From an uncultured Saprospiraceae bacterium (GTDB lineage Bacteria; Bacteroidota; Bacteroidia; Chitinophagales; Saprospiraceae), in NCBI GenBank assembly GCA_937952155.1, contig CALFYH010000094.1:1-7161 (forward strand): 7,161 nt of DNA, written 5' to 3'. Each line of letters begins with the position of its first letter. Position 1 is the first letter of the stretch. Below, one piece after another: positions 5,603-7,161 of the stretch. Position numbers and translations under genes: made by a program. The notes under the pieces are model-generated. The model did no database searches. It was not told the DNA's origin and was given only the letters and a program-made list of their open reading frames with translations.

Positions 5603-6762
5603 AGTGGTTCATACAATTGTCCGCTAAGAATATTTCTACTTATCACTACACGCTGCATCTCAGATGTGCCTTCGTAGATTTGTGTTATTTTGGCGTCCCG
5701 CATCAAGCGCTCTACATGATACTCTTTTACATATCCATATCCACCGTGCACTTGCACAGCTTCTACGGTGTGCCTCATCGCTACCTCAGATGCAAAAAGT
5801 TTTGCCATTGCGGCAGCTGATGTGTAATCCATGCCTTGATCTTTCATCCATGCAGCACGATATACAAGCAGTCTGGCCGCTTCGATTTCTGTAGCCATAT
5901 CAGCGAGTTTGAATGCAACTGCTTGATGCTGACTGATAGGTTTGCCAAATGCTTCGCGTTCCTTAGAATATTTTACAGCAAGTTCGTAGGCACCTGCTGC
6001 GATACCAAGGGCTTGCGCTGCGATACCGATTCTTCCACCCGATAGTACTTTCATGGCGAATTTGAAGCCAAAACCATCTTCACCAATTCTATTTGATTTG
6101 GGTACTTTTACATCGTTGTACATAATCGTATGCGTATCTGATGCCCTGATTCCCAATTTATCTTCCTTTGCACCTATGACTACTCCATCCCAAGATGTCT
6201 CTACGATAAGAGCATTTATTCCTCTATGTCCTTTTTCGGGATATGTTTGTGCTATGACTAGGTGGATTGATGACTTTCCGCCATTTGTTATCCAGTTTTT
6301 TGTGCCATTTAGGATGTAATGATCTCCCATGTCTATAGCAGTCGTTCTTTGACTGGTAGCATCACTTCCGGCTTCTGGTTCAGATAGGCAAAATGAACCA
6401 ATGATTTCGCCAGCTGCCAGTTTTGTCAGATATTTTTGTTTTTGTTCTTCTGTACCATAGGTTTCCAATCCCCAACAAACCAAGGAATTATTGACGGACA
6501 TGATGACTGAACAGGAACTATCTACCTTGCTGATTTCTTCCATCGCCAAGACATATGATATCGTATCCATACCGCCACCATTATACTCTGGAGAAACCAT
6601 CATTCCCAAGAAGCCCATTTCACCCATTTTCTGGACTTGGGTCGTAGGGTGTTTCATTTCTCTATCTCTCTCAATGACACCTGGCAGCAGCTCTTGTTGT
6701 GTAAATTCTCTAGCTGCTTGCTGCACTGCTAGGTGCTCTTCAGTCAAATCAAATTGCATCAT
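5581..6762 (-). CDS. Acyl-CoA dehydrogenase (short/branched-chain type)
   Basis: This 393-residue FAD enzyme catalyses alpha,beta-dehydrogenation of acyl-CoA thioesters in fatty-acid or branched-chain amino-acid breakdown and passes electrons to electron-transfer flavoprotein. The three-domain ACAD fold is complete. The N-terminal helical domain ends near 120. The FAD/substrate strand region has CLSEPEAGSDATS (125-137) and NGTKNWITNG (152-161). The C-terminal helical domain has REAFGKPISQHQAVAFKLADM (269-289), QVHGGYGY (337-344) and QIYEGTSEMQR (361-371). Glu364 in the YEGT motif is the catalytic-base position of short- and medium-chain enzymes. Length is typical for a soluble short-chain or butyryl-CoA-type member; chain-length specificity cannot be read here. 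Two ATG codons stand in tandem at the start; the first is used. A clear -7 box lies 39 bases upstream, with a palindrome in the leader. The metalloprotease gene overlaps its 3' end. Confidence 0.96.
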   Translation of the reverse strand: MMQFDLTEEHLAVQQAAREFTQQELLPGVIERDREMKHPTTQVQKMGEMGFLGMMVSPEYNGGGMDTISYVLAMEEISKVDSSCSVIMSVNNSLVCWGLETYGTEEQKQKYLTKLAAGEIIGSFCLSEPEAGSDATSQRTTAIDMGDHYILNGTKNWITNGGKSSIHLVIAQTYPEKGHRGINALIVETSWDGVVIGAKEDKLGIRASDTHTIMYNDVKVPKSNRIGEDGFGFKFAMKVLSGGRIGIAAQALGIAAGAYELAVKYSKEREAFGKPISQHQAVAFKLADMATEIEAARLLVYRAAWMKDQGMDYTSAAAMAKLFASEVAMRHTVEAVQVHGGYGYVKEYHVERLMRDAKITQIYEGTSEMQRVVISRNILSGQLYEPLWKTANV

Positions 6763-6777
6763 GGTAAATTATTTTTT

Positions 6778-6793
6778 GGATTAATCCTGATTA
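6778..6793. promoter_or_regulatory. Overlapping palindromes in the acyl-CoA dehydrogenase leader
   Basis: GGATTAATCC (6778-6787) is a perfect 10-base palindrome. It overlaps TAATC-CT-GATTA (6782-6793), a perfect 5-2-5 inverted repeat. They sit just after the predicted transcript start and before the ATG, where a repressor could block transcription. No regulator gene is adjacent, so an operator role is only a suggestion. Confidence 0.3.
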
Positions 6794-6800
6794 CATGATG

Positions 6801-6808
6801 CAAAAGTA
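6801..6808 (-). promoter_or_regulatory. Promoter -7 box of the acyl-CoA dehydrogenase gene
   Basis: On the minus strand this reads TACTTTTG, an exact match to TAnnTTTG and identical to the box before the SRPBCC gene. The -33 region is AT-rich without a clear TTTG. The predicted start is near 6795, giving a leader of about 33 bases. The box would drive the dehydrogenase and the overlapping protease gene together. Confidence 0.55.
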
Positions 6809-6892
6809 AAAAAATATTAGTTCTAATTTATTAAAGAAAATGATGATTGTAATCCTTGCCTAGTTTTTATTGTTTTTTATTTCAAAATAAGC

Positions 6893-7161
6893 TTAATCAA
6901 AAAGGCTTAATTGAATATCTGGTGGTAGCAATTGAAAAGATTTTCTATGATGCATCGTGATACCATAGTTGATGATAGCTTCCCGATGTTCAAGAGTGGG
7001 ATATCCCTTATTGTTTTCCCAGTTATAGTTTGGCCACTTTTTATGGAGTTTTATCATATAGTCGTCTCGGTATGTTTTTGCTAAAATAGATGCTGCGGCT
7101 ATGCTTGTATATAATCCATCACCTTTGATGATGCAATCGTGTTTTATTTTCTTGTATGGTA
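6893..7161 (-). CDS. rnhB: Ribonuclease HII, C-terminal part (cut by window edge)
   Basis: The 88 C-terminal residues of RNase HII are present; the gene runs out of the window at 7161. The enzyme nicks the RNA strand at single ribonucleotides or RNA stretches in DNA duplexes and starts ribonucleotide excision repair. Visible signatures, counted from the first residue in the window, are IIKGD (10-14, whose Asp is the fourth metal ligand, equal to Asp126 in E. coli), SIAAASILAKTYRD (19-32), KGYPT..H (51-58) and HHRKSF (70-75). The earlier DEAGRG-type motif lies outside the window. After HHRKSF, where the conserved fold normally ends, a short tail of 13 residues closes with QLSLFD. QLSLF is an exact match to the bacterial sliding-clamp-binding motif QL[S/D]LF. 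The gene is followed by the dehydrogenase promoter, and no strong terminator is visible in the 130-base gap. Confidence 0.95.
   Translation of the reverse strand, partial: PYKKIKHDCIIKGDGLYTSIAAASILAKTYRDDYMIKLHKKWPNYNWENNKGYPTLEHREAIINYGITMHHRKSFQLLPPDIQLSLFD

Noticed and set aside
5574..5612. 12-codon frame with an ATG at the dehydrogenase-protease junction
   Set aside because: It is too short to call a gene and has no support beyond an ATG; kept only as a possible sign of a base error at the junction.
6491..6784. Plus-strand open frame antisense to the start of the acyl-CoA dehydrogenase gene
   Set aside because: It mirrors codons of a complete dehydrogenase with all its motifs, and its Ser/Cys-rich product resembles no protein family; the other plus-strand frames at 5617-6319 are rejected for the same reason.

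Overview
The window is a stretch of chromosome from an AT-rich member of the Bacteroidota. Four things support this: Bacteroidota-type promoter boxes (TAnnTTTG near -7, sometimes with TTTG or TTG about 18-19 bases upstream), A-rich leaders without clear Shine-Dalgarno sites, typical protein families, and the gene repertoire. A genus cannot be fixed from the sequence; a Saprospiria- or Sphingobacteriia-like organism is a guess. No rRNA, tRNA, CRISPR array, transposase, phage gene or integration site was seen.

Positions 92-2442 hold five short single-domain genes, all on the minus strand. In transcription order they encode a DUF1801 protein, a GNAT acetyltransferase, an SRPBCC (AHSA1-type) protein, a glyoxalase-fold VOC protein and a PhnB-like VOC protein. 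Gaps are 31-74 bases. Likely promoters lie before the acetyltransferase and before the SRPBCC gene, so the row is probably two or three overlapping transcription units. These are small soluble proteins of the ligand-binding or detoxification kind; none has a substrate that can be named.

Positions 2549-4071 hold the best-supported regulatory unit. An HxlR-family (DUF24) regulator with an N-terminal cysteine diverges from a zinc-free NADPH:quinone-oxidoreductase-like enzyme. The 86-base gap carries two copies of an 18-base imperfect palindrome 32 bases apart, and each copy covers one element of both opposed promoters. This predicts that the regulator represses itself and the enzyme together, as known quinone/electrophile-sensing HxlR regulators do.

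Positions 4101-4319 encode a small two-helix membrane protein without an assigned family. Positions 4478-6762 hold an acyl-CoA dehydrogenase followed by a site-2-type intramembrane metalloprotease with two CBS domains. The protease frame starts at a TTG inside the last codons of the dehydrogenase (22-base overlap), which suggests translational coupling. Positions 6893-7161 are the 3' end of rnhB (ribonuclease HII). Its C-terminal tail ends in QLSLF, an exact match to the bacterial sliding-clamp-binding motif.

Most of the window is ordinary housekeeping and accessory metabolism. The points most worth a second look are the twin-operator divergent promoter, the clamp motif on RNase HII, the TTG-start overlap, and an 18-base near-identical sequence around the start codons of two unrelated genes.
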